A stretch of 64,000 nt of DNA, taken from Streptomyces lincolnensis. Lineage in GTDB: Bacteria > Actinomycetota > Actinomycetes > Streptomycetales > Streptomycetaceae. The position numbers and the translations under genes are program-made. Positions within the stretch are counted from its first letter, which is position 1. Each line of letters starts with the position of its first letter. The notes under the pieces are model-generated. The model was not told the origin of the DNA. It did no database searches and saw nothing but the letters and a program-made list of their open reading frames with translations. The stretch covers positions 620,001 to 684,000 of the forward strand of contig NZ_JAIHON010000002.1 of assembly GCF_021173675.1 (NCBI RefSeq), read 5' to 3'. This document shows, piece by piece, positions 7,707 to 15,795 of the stretch.

Positions 7707-9536
7707 CTACGGCTCGAAGCGCAGCACCTGCGGGTCGTGGTCGCTGATCTGGTCGTGGAACTCCGAGTTGACGTGCACGCTGTCGTACTCGAAGTCGCAG
7801 GACGTCCGGATCGACGGGCTGACCAGGATCTGGTCCAGGACCTGCGCGTTGCCCTGGTAGACGTAGGAGTAACGCTCGCTCTTCGGCAGCGACTTGATCG
7901 CCGACCAGAGCGCGCCGTCGGACTCCAGGATCTTCGCGGTGTCGGAGAACTCGAAGTCGTTGATGTCGCCGAGGGTGACGACGTCCGCGTTCTTCTGGGT
8001 GGCCAGGATGTCCTTGACGAAGGCGTTCACCAGCGTCGCCTGCTGGTGGCGCTGGACCTCCGAGCTGCGCGCCACCGGCTGGTACTGCGAGGTCAGCCCC
8101 TGGTCGCCGCCCTTGGAGTTGAAGTGGTTGGCGATCACGAAGACCGTCCGGCCGCGGAAGACGAACTCGCCGGCCAGCGGCTTGCGGCTGTTGGCCCAGG
8201 CGGCGTTCGCCGGCTCGATACGGCCGGGGGAGACCGTCAGCGCGGCCTTGCCCTTCTCCTTGGTGACCCCGACGGCGGTGGTGGCGTCGCCGCCCGCGCG
8301 GTCGGTGAAGGAGACCCGCTCCGGGTTGAACAGGAACACCTGGCGGATGTTGCCGCCCGGCTCGCCGCCGTCGGCCTTGTCGACCGGGTCGATCGAGCGC
8401 CAGTCGTACGTCGGGCCGCCGGCGGCCGCGATCGCGTCGATCAGCTTCTGCACCGTCCGGTCGGCGGCGACCGTGCCGTCGTTCGTCGCGCCGTTGTTGT
8501 CCTGGATCTCCTCCAGGGACACGATGTCGGGCGCCTGGAGGTTGTGGACGATCGCGGCGGCGTGCTCCTCGAAGGTGGCGTCGCCCGGGTCGAGGTTCTC
8601 GACGTTGTACGTCGCGACCGCCAGCTCGCCCCTCTTCTGCTTCTCGGTCGTCTCGCGCGCGAGACCGGCGCTCCTGAGCGTGCCGACCTTGTTGGCGACC
8701 AGGGTGTAGCCGCCGAACTGGTTGTAGTCCAGCGGGCCCGCCGTGGTGCCGGTGAGGGTGTCCCCGACGTTCGCGGCGGGGAAGTCCGCGGTGGCGCCCA
8801 GCGACTGGATCTGGATCCGGCCGGTGTTCTGCGAGGCGTAGGAGCCGTAGACCGTGCCGCCGCGCCGGTTGGCGTTCTCGCGCGGCTTCACCGTGACCCA
8901 CAGCTCGGTGAACGGGTCGGTGGCGCCCACCACGCGGGCGTCGGCGACCTGGACGTTCATGCCCTCCAGGGACTCGTAGTAGTCCAGGGCGTACTGCGTC
9001 GGCCGCAGGGGCAGGCCGTTGATCGAGTTGCCCGCGGCGGGGTCGCCGGCCGGGGCGTAGGCGCTCGGCACCGACCGCGCGGAGACGACGGTGGCGGCCG
9101 GGACGGGGTTGCCGCTGGAGACGACGGTCACCGTCGGGCGCACGATTTCGGTCAGTGCCTGGTTGCCGGAGGAGGTGCCGCCCGGGACGTACTCCGAGAC
9201 GGTGCCGGAGACCGTGACCGCGTCACCGACCGCGACGCCCTTCGGCGTGGAGCTGGTGAAGACGAAGACGCCCTCACTGGTCGCCGGGTTCGCGTCCGGG
9301 TTCGGATCCTGGATCCAGAAGCCTCTGGAGGAGCCGTAGGTGCGTATACCGGTGACGATGCCGGTCACGCCCGTGACCGCCTGACCGGCGTACGGGGATA
9401 TCCGGGTGGTGCCCTGGATGTCGTGAACGGCGACGTCAGCGGCGTGCGCGGGCGAGGTGAGGACGACGGTGGACGCCGCGGAACAGACGGCGGCGACGGT
9501 GAGCGCGGCGAGACGCGCGGAAGACTTGCTCGGCAA
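7707..9536 (-). CDS. Secreted endonuclease/exonuclease/phosphatase-family nuclease
   Basis: About 609 residues. A Sec signal peptide (SARLAALTVAAVCSAASTVV, ending at SPAHA) is followed by an OB-like N-terminal domain (about 35-260) of the extracellular nuclease NucH/ExeM kind. The catalytic EEP domain comes next: VATYNVENLDP, DIVSLEEIQDNN with the metal Glu, IANHFNSKGGD, LGDINDF and the terminal SDHDPQVLRF. I choose the TTG at 9536 because GGAGGG (9543-9548) sits six bases upstream; the ATG at 9560 would put that site inside the gene. Release of phosphate from extracellular DNA is the probable role. A GTTCACC element lies upstream on the coding strand (9638-9644). Confidence 0.9.
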   Translation of the reverse strand: MPSKSSARLAALTVAAVCSAASTVVLTSPAHAADVAVHDIQGTTRISPYAGQAVTGVTGIVTGIRTYGSSRGFWIQDPNPDANPATSEGVFVFTSSTPKGVAVGDAVTVSGTVSEYVPGGTSSGNQALTEIVRPTVTVVSSGNPVPAATVVSARSVPSAYAPAGDPAAGNSINGLPLRPTQYALDYYESLEGMNVQVADARVVGATDPFTELWVTVKPRENANRRGGTVYGSYASQNTGRIQIQSLGATADFPAANVGDTLTGTTAGPLDYNQFGGYTLVANKVGTLRSAGLARETTEKQKRGELAVATYNVENLDPGDATFEEHAAAIVHNLQAPDIVSLEEIQDNNGATNDGTVAADRTVQKLIDAIAAAGGPTYDWRSIDPVDKADGGEPGGNIRQVFLFNPERVSFTDRAGGDATTAVGVTKEKGKAALTVSPGRIEPANAAWANSRKPLAGEFVFRGRTVFVIANHFNSKGGDQGLTSQYQPVARSSEVQRHQQATLVNAFVKDILATQKNADVVTLGDINDFEFSDTAKILESDGALWSAIKSLPKSERYSYVYQGNAQVLDQILVSPSIRTSCDFEYDSVHVNSEFHDQISDHDPQVLRFEP

Positions 9537-9619
9537 CGGGATCCCTCCGGGGACGTACATGGGCGCCGGGACGAGGGTGGAACGTGGAACCGTGGGAGCC
9601 GCACCTGTGGGGCGGTGAC

Positions 9620-9672
9620 GACGCGCGTAGACAATACGGTGAACAGATGTCCGCCAGATTTCTACGCGCGTC
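9620..9672. repeat. Perfect 12-bp inverted repeat in the divergent promoter region
   Basis: GACGCGCGTAGA (9620-9631) and TCTACGCGCGTC (9661-9672) are exact inverse complements separated by 29 nt. They lie between the divergent nuclease gene and the gene at 9813. This could be a pair of operator half-sites or a cruciform or hairpin in the nuclease leader. Confidence 0.6.
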
Positions 9673-9812
9673 AATCTCCTGCCTGGTCAGCCCACTTGTC
9701 AAGGTTTCAGCCATGTACGCGGGCCGACCGGGAGATGAACCGGGCGGCATGGGTGGAAATCCGTCTAGGCTGAGCGGCTGAGTGGTAGCACGCGCCCTAG
9801 GAGAACCAGCCG

Positions 9813-11240
9813 ATGACAGACAGCTCCCCCTTGCCGCCGGTGCGACTGCACCCCGAAGCGGAGCTGGCGCGGGATGCGCTGTCCACGCCCCTGCTGTCCC
9901 GGGCCGCGCGACTGGCTCGCTGGGCCGGCCCGGACACCCGCGTCGACGCCGGGGGCGGACTCGTCGAGGAGCAGCTGCCCGAGGCCGCCGAGGCCCTCGG
10001 ACTGAGCGGGGACGAGGCCGCCGCGTACGCCAGTGAGGCCTGGCGGGTCGCCGTCGACACCGGGCTCGTCGAGATCGCCGACGAGGAGGCGGGCACCGTG
10101 GCGGCCGGCGAGGACCTGGCCCTGCTGACCGGGGGCGCCCCGCACGACGTGCTCGGGGTGTGGCTCGGCGCACTGGAGACCGTGCTCGCCGACGCGAGCG
10201 TGCCCGACCTGGACGACATCGTCGGCGCCATGGAGGCGGGCGGCGAGGTCGACCTCTCCGAGCTCGACTGGGACCCGGAGGCCGAGTCCGAGTTCCTGGA
10301 CGGCGTGCTCGGCAACCTCTACCTGCTCACCGTCACCGAGGACGGACCGGGCGAGGGCCCCGTGCCGCTGCCTGCCCTGGCCGCCTCGATGATCGTGCCC
10401 AGTGACATGGGGGAGCCCACCAACGACGTGCTGGAGCAGGTGTCCGACGCGATGATGCGCCTGGACGACCAGTTCCGGCTGCTGGAGCCGGTCGGCCTCG
10501 TGGAGTACCAGCCGGTCGACGAGGCGCTGATGGCGGACGCCGACGAGGAGCCCGCGGCTCCGGTCGACGACACCGACGTCTCCCGCTACGGCATGGTCCG
10601 GCTGACCCCCCTCGGCCTCTACGGCCTGCGCGCGCGGCTGCTGGACGCCGGCTTCGAGGCGCCCGCCGTCGGAGACCTCGCGGACAAGGGCGCCGACGCG
10701 CTCCTCGACGGCACGGCCGGCTTCCCGCCCGCGGCGGCCCAGGCCGAGACCGAGCAGTGGCTGGCCCGCCGCGAACCCCTCGCCGCCACCCGGGAGCTGC
10801 TGGCCGCGGCCAAGGGCCTGGACGCCGGGGCGCCGCTGCGCCGACTGCGCTGCCAGCAGGCGCTGTCCCTGGTGGGCGCCGAGGCCGAACCCGCCCTGCG
10901 CGCGGTGCTCGACGACCCCGAACTGGGCGGACTGGCCCGCGTCTGGCTCACCGAGCGGGGCGCCTCCGACGTGCCCGCGCCCTCCGAGGACCTGGTGTTC
11001 TGGCTGACCGTCGACACGGTCGCCGCGCAGCTCGCCGCCGAGGGCAACTCCGACGAACTGCGGGGCCTGGTCGAGGGGTTGGCCCAGCAGCACAGCGGCT
11101 TCTTCACGGCGGCCTGGCGGGTGGACCACCCGGCGACGGCGGACGTGCTGGAGGCGATGGGACGGCTGCACCCGGACAAGCGGGTGGCGAAGGAAGCCAG
11201 GAAGGCGGCCTTCAAGGCGCGTTCCCAGCAGGGGAGTTGA
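9813..11240 (+). CDS. Conserved hypothetical protein, acidic alpha-helical (475 aa)
   Basis: This soluble, strongly acidic protein has no signal peptide and no motif I can assign. Its N-terminal third contains helix-rich Ala/Glu/Leu sequence. The C-terminal part has features of HEAT-like repeats (LRRLRCQQALSLVGAEAEPALRAVLDDPELGGLARVWL in pieces). The ATG at 9813 has an AGGAGA site (9799-9804), and a TAGGCT box near 9766 could be the -10 element. It is probably monocistronic, because a hairpin terminator follows at 11258. I do not recognise a function. Confidence 0.8.
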   Translation: MTDSSPLPPVRLHPEAELARDALSTPLLSRAARLARWAGPDTRVDAGGGLVEEQLPEAAEALGLSGDEAAAYASEAWRVAVDTGLVEIADEEAGTVAAGEDLALLTGGAPHDVLGVWLGALETVLADASVPDLDDIVGAMEAGGEVDLSELDWDPEAESEFLDGVLGNLYLLTVTEDGPGEGPVPLPALAASMIVPSDMGEPTNDVLEQVSDAMMRLDDQFRLLEPVGLVEYQPVDEALMADADEEPAAPVDDTDVSRYGMVRLTPLGLYGLRARLLDAGFEAPAVGDLADKGADALLDGTAGFPPAAAQAETEQWLARREPLAATRELLAAAKGLDAGAPLRRLRCQQALSLVGAEAEPALRAVLDDPELGGLARVWLTERGASDVPAPSEDLVFWLTVDTVAAQLAAEGNSDELRGLVEGLAQQHSGFFTAAWRVDHPATADVLEAMGRLHPDKRVAKEARKAAFKARSQQGS

Positions 11241-11257
11241 GGGAAACCGTGGCCTGA

Positions 11258-11286
11258 CGGTGCCTCAGTCTCTGGACGAGGCACCG
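11258..11286 (+). terminator. Hairpin terminator of the 9813 gene
   Basis: CGGTGCCTC (11258-11266) pairs perfectly with GAGGCACCG (11278-11286) around an 11-nt loop, 17 nt after the stop at 11240. The second arm is part of the 37-bp tandem repeat that follows. Confidence 0.7.
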
Positions 11287-11338
11287 CGATTGACCTGTTC
11301 CTCCGTCTCCCGACGAGGCACCGCGATTGACCTGTTCC
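11263..11338. repeat. Two tandem copies of a 37-bp unit
   Basis: The 37-bp unit starting at 11263 recurs at 11300 with three mismatches. A 27-bp core (11275-11301 and 11312-11338) is identical in both copies. The array sits between the terminator hairpin and the Crp/Fnr gene start at 11415, where it could be regulator binding sites or simply a duplicated terminator arm. Confidence 0.85.
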
Positions 11339-11414
11339 AGGCCCGGAGGTGACACGGACCCGCCGGGTGGGCACCATCCCGGTGCGGGTCACCCTTCGGA
11401 TCGGCGGAGTGCGC

Positions 11415-12134
11415 ATGGACGCGGCTGCTGCTGAGCGACTGCTCCGGGAGGCGCGCCGCCATTGGCGCGGCGGCAGCTTCCTCGGCGGCCTGGGTCCGGC
11501 CGACCAACTCGCCCTCGTCGGACGCGGACAGCGGGCCGTCTATCCGCGCGGCACCCTGCTGATCAGGGAGGGCGAGCCCGCCTCGGACGTCTTCCTGCTG
11601 CTCTCCTCCTACGTCAAGGTCACCGCCGCCCTGCCGGGAGGCGGCCGGAGCCTGCTCGCCGTCCGGATCGGCGGCGATCTCGTGGGCGAACTCGCCGGCA
11701 TGGCCGGGGTGCCGCGCAGCGCGTCGGTGATCGCCTGCGGCAGCGAGCCGGTGACGGCCGTACGGCTCGCCTGGGGCGACTTCGACGAGGTGAAGGACGC
11801 CCGTCCGGCCGTACAGCACCGCCTCCAGGAGTCCGTCGGCCGGAAACTGGCGGCCGCCACCCGGCGCCGTATCGACCACAACCGCAGGAGCCCCAAGGGG
11901 CGGTTGGCCCGAGTGCTGGTGGAGATGGCCGACGACTTCGGTCAATCGGTGCGCGGGCACGACGTCATCCTTCCGGTGGACCTGAAACAGGTGGAGTGGG
12001 GCGACCTGATCGGGGTCTCGGAGAGCACGGCGTACCGGACGCTCAGGGAGCTGCGCGGCCTCGTCGACGCCCAGCACCGGCGGATCATCGTCACGGACCT
12101 GCCGGGGCTGCGGACGGTGGCCGGGACCGAGTGA
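11415..12134 (+). CDS. Crp/Fnr-family transcriptional regulator with intact cyclic-nucleotide pocket
   Basis: The 239-residue protein has an N-terminal cNMP-binding beta-barrel (about 20-125). Its phosphate-binding cassette reads GELAGMAGVPRSASV, with Glu92, Arg101 and Ser102 in the places used by E. coli CAP to hold the nucleotide. A dimer helix and a C-terminal winged helix (GDLIGVSESTAYRTLREL) follow. There are no Fnr-type cysteines, so a nucleotide ligand is likelier than iron-sulfur. The ATG at 11415 has a GGCGGAG site five bases upstream. A cyclase-like gene lies 117 nt downstream on the same strand, which suggests that this regulator responds to that product. Confidence 0.9.
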   Translation: MDAAAAERLLREARRHWRGGSFLGGLGPADQLALVGRGQRAVYPRGTLLIREGEPASDVFLLLSSYVKVTAALPGGGRSLLAVRIGGDLVGELAGMAGVPRSASVIACGSEPVTAVRLAWGDFDEVKDARPAVQHRLQESVGRKLAAATRRRIDHNRRSPKGRLARVLVEMADDFGQSVRGHDVILPVDLKQVEWGDLIGVSESTAYRTLRELRGLVDAQHRRIIVTDLPGLRTVAGTE

Positions 12135-12251
12135 CCGGCCGGGGCGCGTCCGGTGGGCCGATCGGCGGAATGACATGGGCCCTGTGCTCGTGCTATCACC
12201 GACAGTTACCGAGCTTCATTCCGTCTCCTGCCATGGAGAGGTCCGACGACC

Positions 12252-13535
12252 TTGACCGACAACCTGTCCGACTCCGCCGCGGGAGCCGGATCCGGCCAGC
12301 CCTCCGACCGGGTCTTCCTGGGTGTGGATCTGTGCGCGTACAGCCAGTTGACGGTCCATGAGATGCGCCAGGCGCAGGAGGCGCTGCATTGTGCCCACGA
12401 GACGGCGGCCGCGGTGAGCGCCGACCCGCTCGGGGTGCAGCCGCTGGGTGACGGGTTCCTCGCCCAGTGGATCAGCCACCGGGTGAACGACGTCCTGGCG
12501 AAGTACGTTCCGGCGTTCTGCGACAGCCTCGCCGAGGAGAGCCGCAAACAGGGCTTCGACCGGCCGCTGCGGGTCCGCCTCGCGGTCGTCACGGGTCTGG
12601 TGGCCGACAGCAGGTTGGGGATCGCGGGCCGGGCGGCCGTCGAAGCGGAACGGCTGGTCAACTGCGCCCAGGCGAAACGGGTCCAGCAGGTGCTCACGGA
12701 GCAGCCGGTGGTGCTGATCATCAGCAAGCATGTCTTCGAGCAAACGATTCGGCAGGGGTGGACCGACATCGACCCGGGCGGCTTCGCCCCGGTCGACGTG
12801 CGGGCCAAGGGCGACGTCGACGAGACGTACAAGGCCTGGATCGGGATGCCCGGGCACTCGGCGGACGAGGTCGCCAAAGCGATGCGGCCGGAGGGGCTCC
12901 TCGCCCGGTTCACGCGCTTCCTGGGCCGGACCGTGACGCCCGGGGCCCGCCGCGCCGCCCGGGTGGTCGGGCGGACCCCCAAGCTGCTGGTGGCGACCCT
13001 GGTGCCCGCGGTGGCGATCGCCGCGGCCGCCGTCCTGCTGCCCTCCATGGCGTCCTGGTCGTCGGGCAAGGACACCCCGCGTGAGGCCTCGGCCTGGGCC
13101 ACCGCCACCCTCGCCCCCGACCCCGACCGGCCCGAACCGTCGACCTCGCGCTCCTACGACCGGCCCGGCCTGACCCCCTCGCCCGCCACGGGTCCGGCCG
13201 CGACGCCCGCACCGGACACCGGCGTCGGGGGCACGTCCAGGACAGGGGTTCGGGACACGGCCGGGACCGCCCTCCGGGACACGGCCGGTAATGGCGTCCG
13301 GCAGGGAGCGGCGGCGGCCCAGGCGCCCGGCACCAGCCACGCGGCACCGCTCACGGGAGGCGGCGTGGCCTGCCGCGGGTTCCTGGTCCAGCGGTACACG
13401 ACGGTCGTGCACGGCTACGGCACCGCCGTGTTCGGCTCCGGCGTGTTCAGCTCCGACGGGACGCACGTCCGGTGTCCGCGCCCCGCGGGCGCGCCGCCGT
13501 ACGCGTCCGCGCTCCGGCGCCATCCCGTCACCTGA
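12252..13535 (+). CDS. Membrane-anchored class III nucleotide cyclase-like protein
   Basis: The 427-residue protein carries a diverged class III cyclase fold in residues 20-200. Asp26 lies in FLGVDLCAY and Asp67 in PLGDGF, in the positions of the two metal ligands. RLAVVTGLV with Arg134 in AVEAERL resembles the strand and transition-state region, and the C-terminal strand has VDVRAKGD. The usual purine-specifying Lys before GDG is Gln63, and the usual catalytic Asn is not obvious. One membrane helix (244-266) and a Pro/Thr/Asp-rich external tail follow. It starts with TTG (12252) behind GGAGAGG. It lies between a Crp/Fnr gene and a PycTM-like gene. Activity and product are unproven. Confidence 0.65.
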   Translation: MTDNLSDSAAGAGSGQPSDRVFLGVDLCAYSQLTVHEMRQAQEALHCAHETAAAVSADPLGVQPLGDGFLAQWISHRVNDVLAKYVPAFCDSLAEESRKQGFDRPLRVRLAVVTGLVADSRLGIAGRAAVEAERLVNCAQAKRVQQVLTEQPVVLIISKHVFEQTIRQGWTDIDPGGFAPVDVRAKGDVDETYKAWIGMPGHSADEVAKAMRPEGLLARFTRFLGRTVTPGARRAARVVGRTPKLLVATLVPAVAIAAAAVLLPSMASWSSGKDTPREASAWATATLAPDPDRPEPSTSRSYDRPGLTPSPATGPAATPAPDTGVGGTSRTGVRDTAGTALRDTAGNGVRQGAAAAQAPGTSHAAPLTGGGVACRGFLVQRYTTVVHGYGTAVFGSGVFSSDGTHVRCPRPAGAPPYASALRRHPVT

Positions 13536-13602
13536 CGGGCGACACGGGACCGTGCCGCCGGCGCCCCGATCCTGGGAGCAGGGGAACGACCAGGGGGAGC
13601 CG

Positions 13603-14088
13603 ATGACCGACCACGGGGACGGACGGACCGTCGAGATGGCGCTGGCGGCGGGACTCGGGGCGCTGACCGCGTTCCAGGGATACGTCCAGGAGGCCGACGC
13701 GAAGATCAACAGCATGCTCGTCGCGCACACCGGGGGAGTGGTCGCCGTGGTGACCACCCTCGGGGCGCCCGGTGGCCAGCGGTTCGGAACAGTGGGGCGG
13801 ATCGTGCTGGCCGCGTTCGCCTGTGCCTTCCTCGTCTCCGGCTTCCATCTCGGGCGGGCGATGCGGCCCCGGCTGCACACCCCGCTGCCGCGCAGCCCCT
13901 TCGGCTTCATGGGCCTGGACATCCCACCGGCCACCGACCCCCGCAAGTTGTGCGCCCAACTCTGGGACATGGCCCGCCTGTTGGGCTGCATCGCGCACGC
14001 CAAGAACCGGCACCTCACCCGGGCCATGCCCTGGACCGGCCTGATGCTGTGCCTGGGCGTGGCGGTGTCCGTGCTGGGCGTCGGCTAG
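13603..14088 (+). CDS. PycTM/DUF5706-like small membrane protein (candidate Pycsar-type effector)
   Basis: The 161-residue protein has the layout of the PycTM effector family. An N-terminal amphipathic helix ends in EADAKINSMLV (Asp32 and Lys34 match the family's A-D-x-K pattern), two membrane helices follow (about 38-55 and 63-84), then a cytoplasmic linker with RPR and FGFMGLD, then a helix AQLWDMARLLGCIAHAKNR and a last membrane helix (141-160). In Pycsar, such proteins bind cyclic pyrimidine nucleotides and damage the membrane. The start ATG is preceded by GGGGGAG (13593-13599). It lies 67 nt after the cyclase-like gene. The family assignment is from pattern memory and needs a profile search. 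Confidence 0.6.
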   Translation: MTDHGDGRTVEMALAAGLGALTAFQGYVQEADAKINSMLVAHTGGVVAVVTTLGAPGGQRFGTVGRIVLAAFACAFLVSGFHLGRAMRPRLHTPLPRSPFGFMGLDIPPATDPRKLCAQLWDMARLLGCIAHAKNRHLTRAMPWTGLMLCLGVAVSVLGVG

Positions 14089-14160
14089 ACACTGTCCCCA
14101 CGTCGACGTCACCCGCCGCCCTTACGGATTAACGCAAGCGGGCCCGGGGACGTCGCCCGG

Positions 14161-14182
14161 AGTTCAACCGCCGTTCAGCCGC
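14161..14182 (+). promoter_or_regulatory. PHO box (two 11-bp direct repeat units)
   Basis: AGTTCAACCGC (14161-14171) and CGTTCAGCCGC (14172-14182) match the Streptomyces PhoP-binding unit (GTTCA core, 11-nt spacing). They lie about 70 nt upstream of the PhoX start, which is where an activator site is expected. Confidence 0.75.
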
Positions 14183-14252
14183 GGGCGGGACGGTGGCGCG
14201 GACCGAGGTCCGCCACCCTCCACACGGCATACCCCCCGTCACAGGAGACAGC

Positions 14253-15695
14253 ATGTCGCTCACCCGCAGGGACTTCGCCAGAACGTCCGCGATCACCGGT
14301 GCCGGTGTCGCGCTGGCGGGCAGCGTCGGCGCCCTCGCCACCGCTCCGAACGCCCTCGCCTCCGCCGAGACCGAAGGCGCGGACACCTCCGCGGAGACCT
14401 ACGGCGGCGTCGGCTACGGCCCGCTGCTCCCCGACCCCGACGGCATCCTCGCCCTGCCCGCCGGGTTCCGGTACCGCGTCATCACGTACAGCGGAAGGAC
14501 CAAACTGGAGTCGGGCGAGTTCACCCCCTCCAACCACGACGGCACCGGCACCTTCGACGGTCCGCGCGGCACCACCCTCCTCGTCAACAACCACGAGCTG
14601 AAGGGCCCGCGCGCGAACTGGAAGTACCCCGTCCCGCTCACCGAGGGCCTCGTCTACGACCCCGCCGCGTCCGGCGGCTGCACGGTCGTCGAGGTCCGCC
14701 CCGACGGACGGGTCGCCGAATGGGTCGGCATCGCCGGCACCTCCACCAACTGCGCGGGCGGCCGCACCCCCTGGGGCACCTGGCTCACCTGCGAGGAGAA
14801 CTCCGACCGCGCCGGTACCAACGGCATGACCAAGGACCACGGCTACGTCTTCGAGGTCGACCCCATCGACCGGCGCGCCAACAAGAACCCCAAGCCCCTG
14901 AAGTTCTTCGGCCGGTACGACCACGAGGCCGTCGTCATCGACCCCAGGCGCGGCCACGCCTACCTCACCGAGGACGACAGCGAGCCCAACGGCCTCTTCT
15001 TCCGCTGGACCCCGCCCAAGGGCTTCGAGCACGGCCGCGGAAAGCTCCGCACCCTCGCCGACGACGCCGGCGTCCTCCAGGCCCCCAAGTGCTTCGACTC
15101 CGGCGGCAAGTACGTCGACGACCTCTCCCGCGCCACGAAGACCGGCACGGTCTACGGCGTCGACTGGGTGGACGTACCCGACCGGGACGGCAGGACCGTC
15201 GAGGTGCGCAAGCAGTTCGGCGAGGGCGAGATCACCCGCGCCCGCAAGCTGGAGGGCATGTGGTGGGGCGACGGCGGTGCCTACATCGTCTCCTCCTACG
15301 CCCGTGACGAGAGCCCCGTCCAGCACGACGGCCAGGTCTGGTTCTACGACCCCAAGCGCCGCACCCTCACCCTGAAGGTGCTCCTCGGCGTCAACCCCGA
15401 CCCCTCCGTCGACGGTGCCTTCGACGGCCCCGACAACATCACCGTCTCCCCCTACGGCGGCATCGTCCTCGCCGAGGACGGCGAGGGCGTCTCCCACCTC
15501 TTCGGCGCCACCGACAGCGGCCGCACCTACCCGATCGCCCGCAACGACCTGAACATCGGCACCGAAGAGGAGCCGGAGTACAGCGAGTTCGCCGGCGTCA
15601 CCTTCTCGTGCGACGGAAAGACCCTCTACGCCAACATCCAGGACCCGGGAATCCTGGTCGCCATCACGGGGCCGTGGAAGCGGCAGCGCCGCTGA
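14253..15695 (+). CDS. phoX: PhoX-family (DUF839) alkaline phosphatase, Tat-exported
   Basis: The 480-residue protein has a Tat signal (TRRDFARTSAITGAGVALAG, cleavage near ALASA) and then the PhoX propeller: YGPLLPDPDGILALPAGFRY, NHDGTGTF, VNNHELKGPRANW, CGGRTPWGTWLTCEEN-like, DHGYVFEVDP, YDHEAVVIDP and EDGEGVSHLFG elements. PhoX enzymes are calcium/iron-dependent extracellular phosphomonoesterases used under phosphate starvation. The ATG at 14253 has AGGAGA upstream, and the PHO box at 14161 supports PhoP control. A strong two-part hairpin follows the stop. Confidence 0.9.
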   Translation: MSLTRRDFARTSAITGAGVALAGSVGALATAPNALASAETEGADTSAETYGGVGYGPLLPDPDGILALPAGFRYRVITYSGRTKLESGEFTPSNHDGTGTFDGPRGTTLLVNNHELKGPRANWKYPVPLTEGLVYDPAASGGCTVVEVRPDGRVAEWVGIAGTSTNCAGGRTPWGTWLTCEENSDRAGTNGMTKDHGYVFEVDPIDRRANKNPKPLKFFGRYDHEAVVIDPRRGHAYLTEDDSEPNGLFFRWTPPKGFEHGRGKLRTLADDAGVLQAPKCFDSGGKYVDDLSRATKTGTVYGVDWVDVPDRDGRTVEVRKQFGEGEITRARKLEGMWWGDGGAYIVSSYARDESPVQHDGQVWFYDPKRRTLTLKVLLGVNPDPSVDGAFDGPDNITVSPYGGIVLAEDGEGVSHLFGATDSGRTYPIARNDLNIGTEEEPEYSEFAGVTFSCDGKTLYANIQDPGILVAITGPWKRQRR

Positions 15696-15699
15696 CACC

Positions 15700-15746
15700 G
15701 GCCGCCCCGCCCCGGCACCCGGCGCGCGACGGGTGCCCGGGCGGCC
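15700..15746 (+). terminator. Strong hairpin terminator after phoX
   Basis: An outer stem GGCCGCCC (15700-15707)/GGGCGGCC (15739-15746) encloses an inner perfect stem GGCACCCG (15714-15721)/CGGGTGCC (15730-15737) with the loop GCGCGCGA. It begins five bases after the phoX stop. Confidence 0.85.
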
Positions 15747-15795
15747 CTCCGCCACTACAGTGAGAGCGTCCGCGTCGGACATCGGGGGGTTTCAC

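Noticed and set aside
7020..9773. A 917-residue plus-strand ORF across the SRPBCC and nuclease genes
   Set aside because: It is a frame shadow of two well-supported genes. Its product is Arg/Val/Gly-rich without any domain.
14100..14135. Terminator after the PycTM-like gene
   Set aside because: Only very short self-complementary stretches are visible, so I cannot support a hairpin of useful length.
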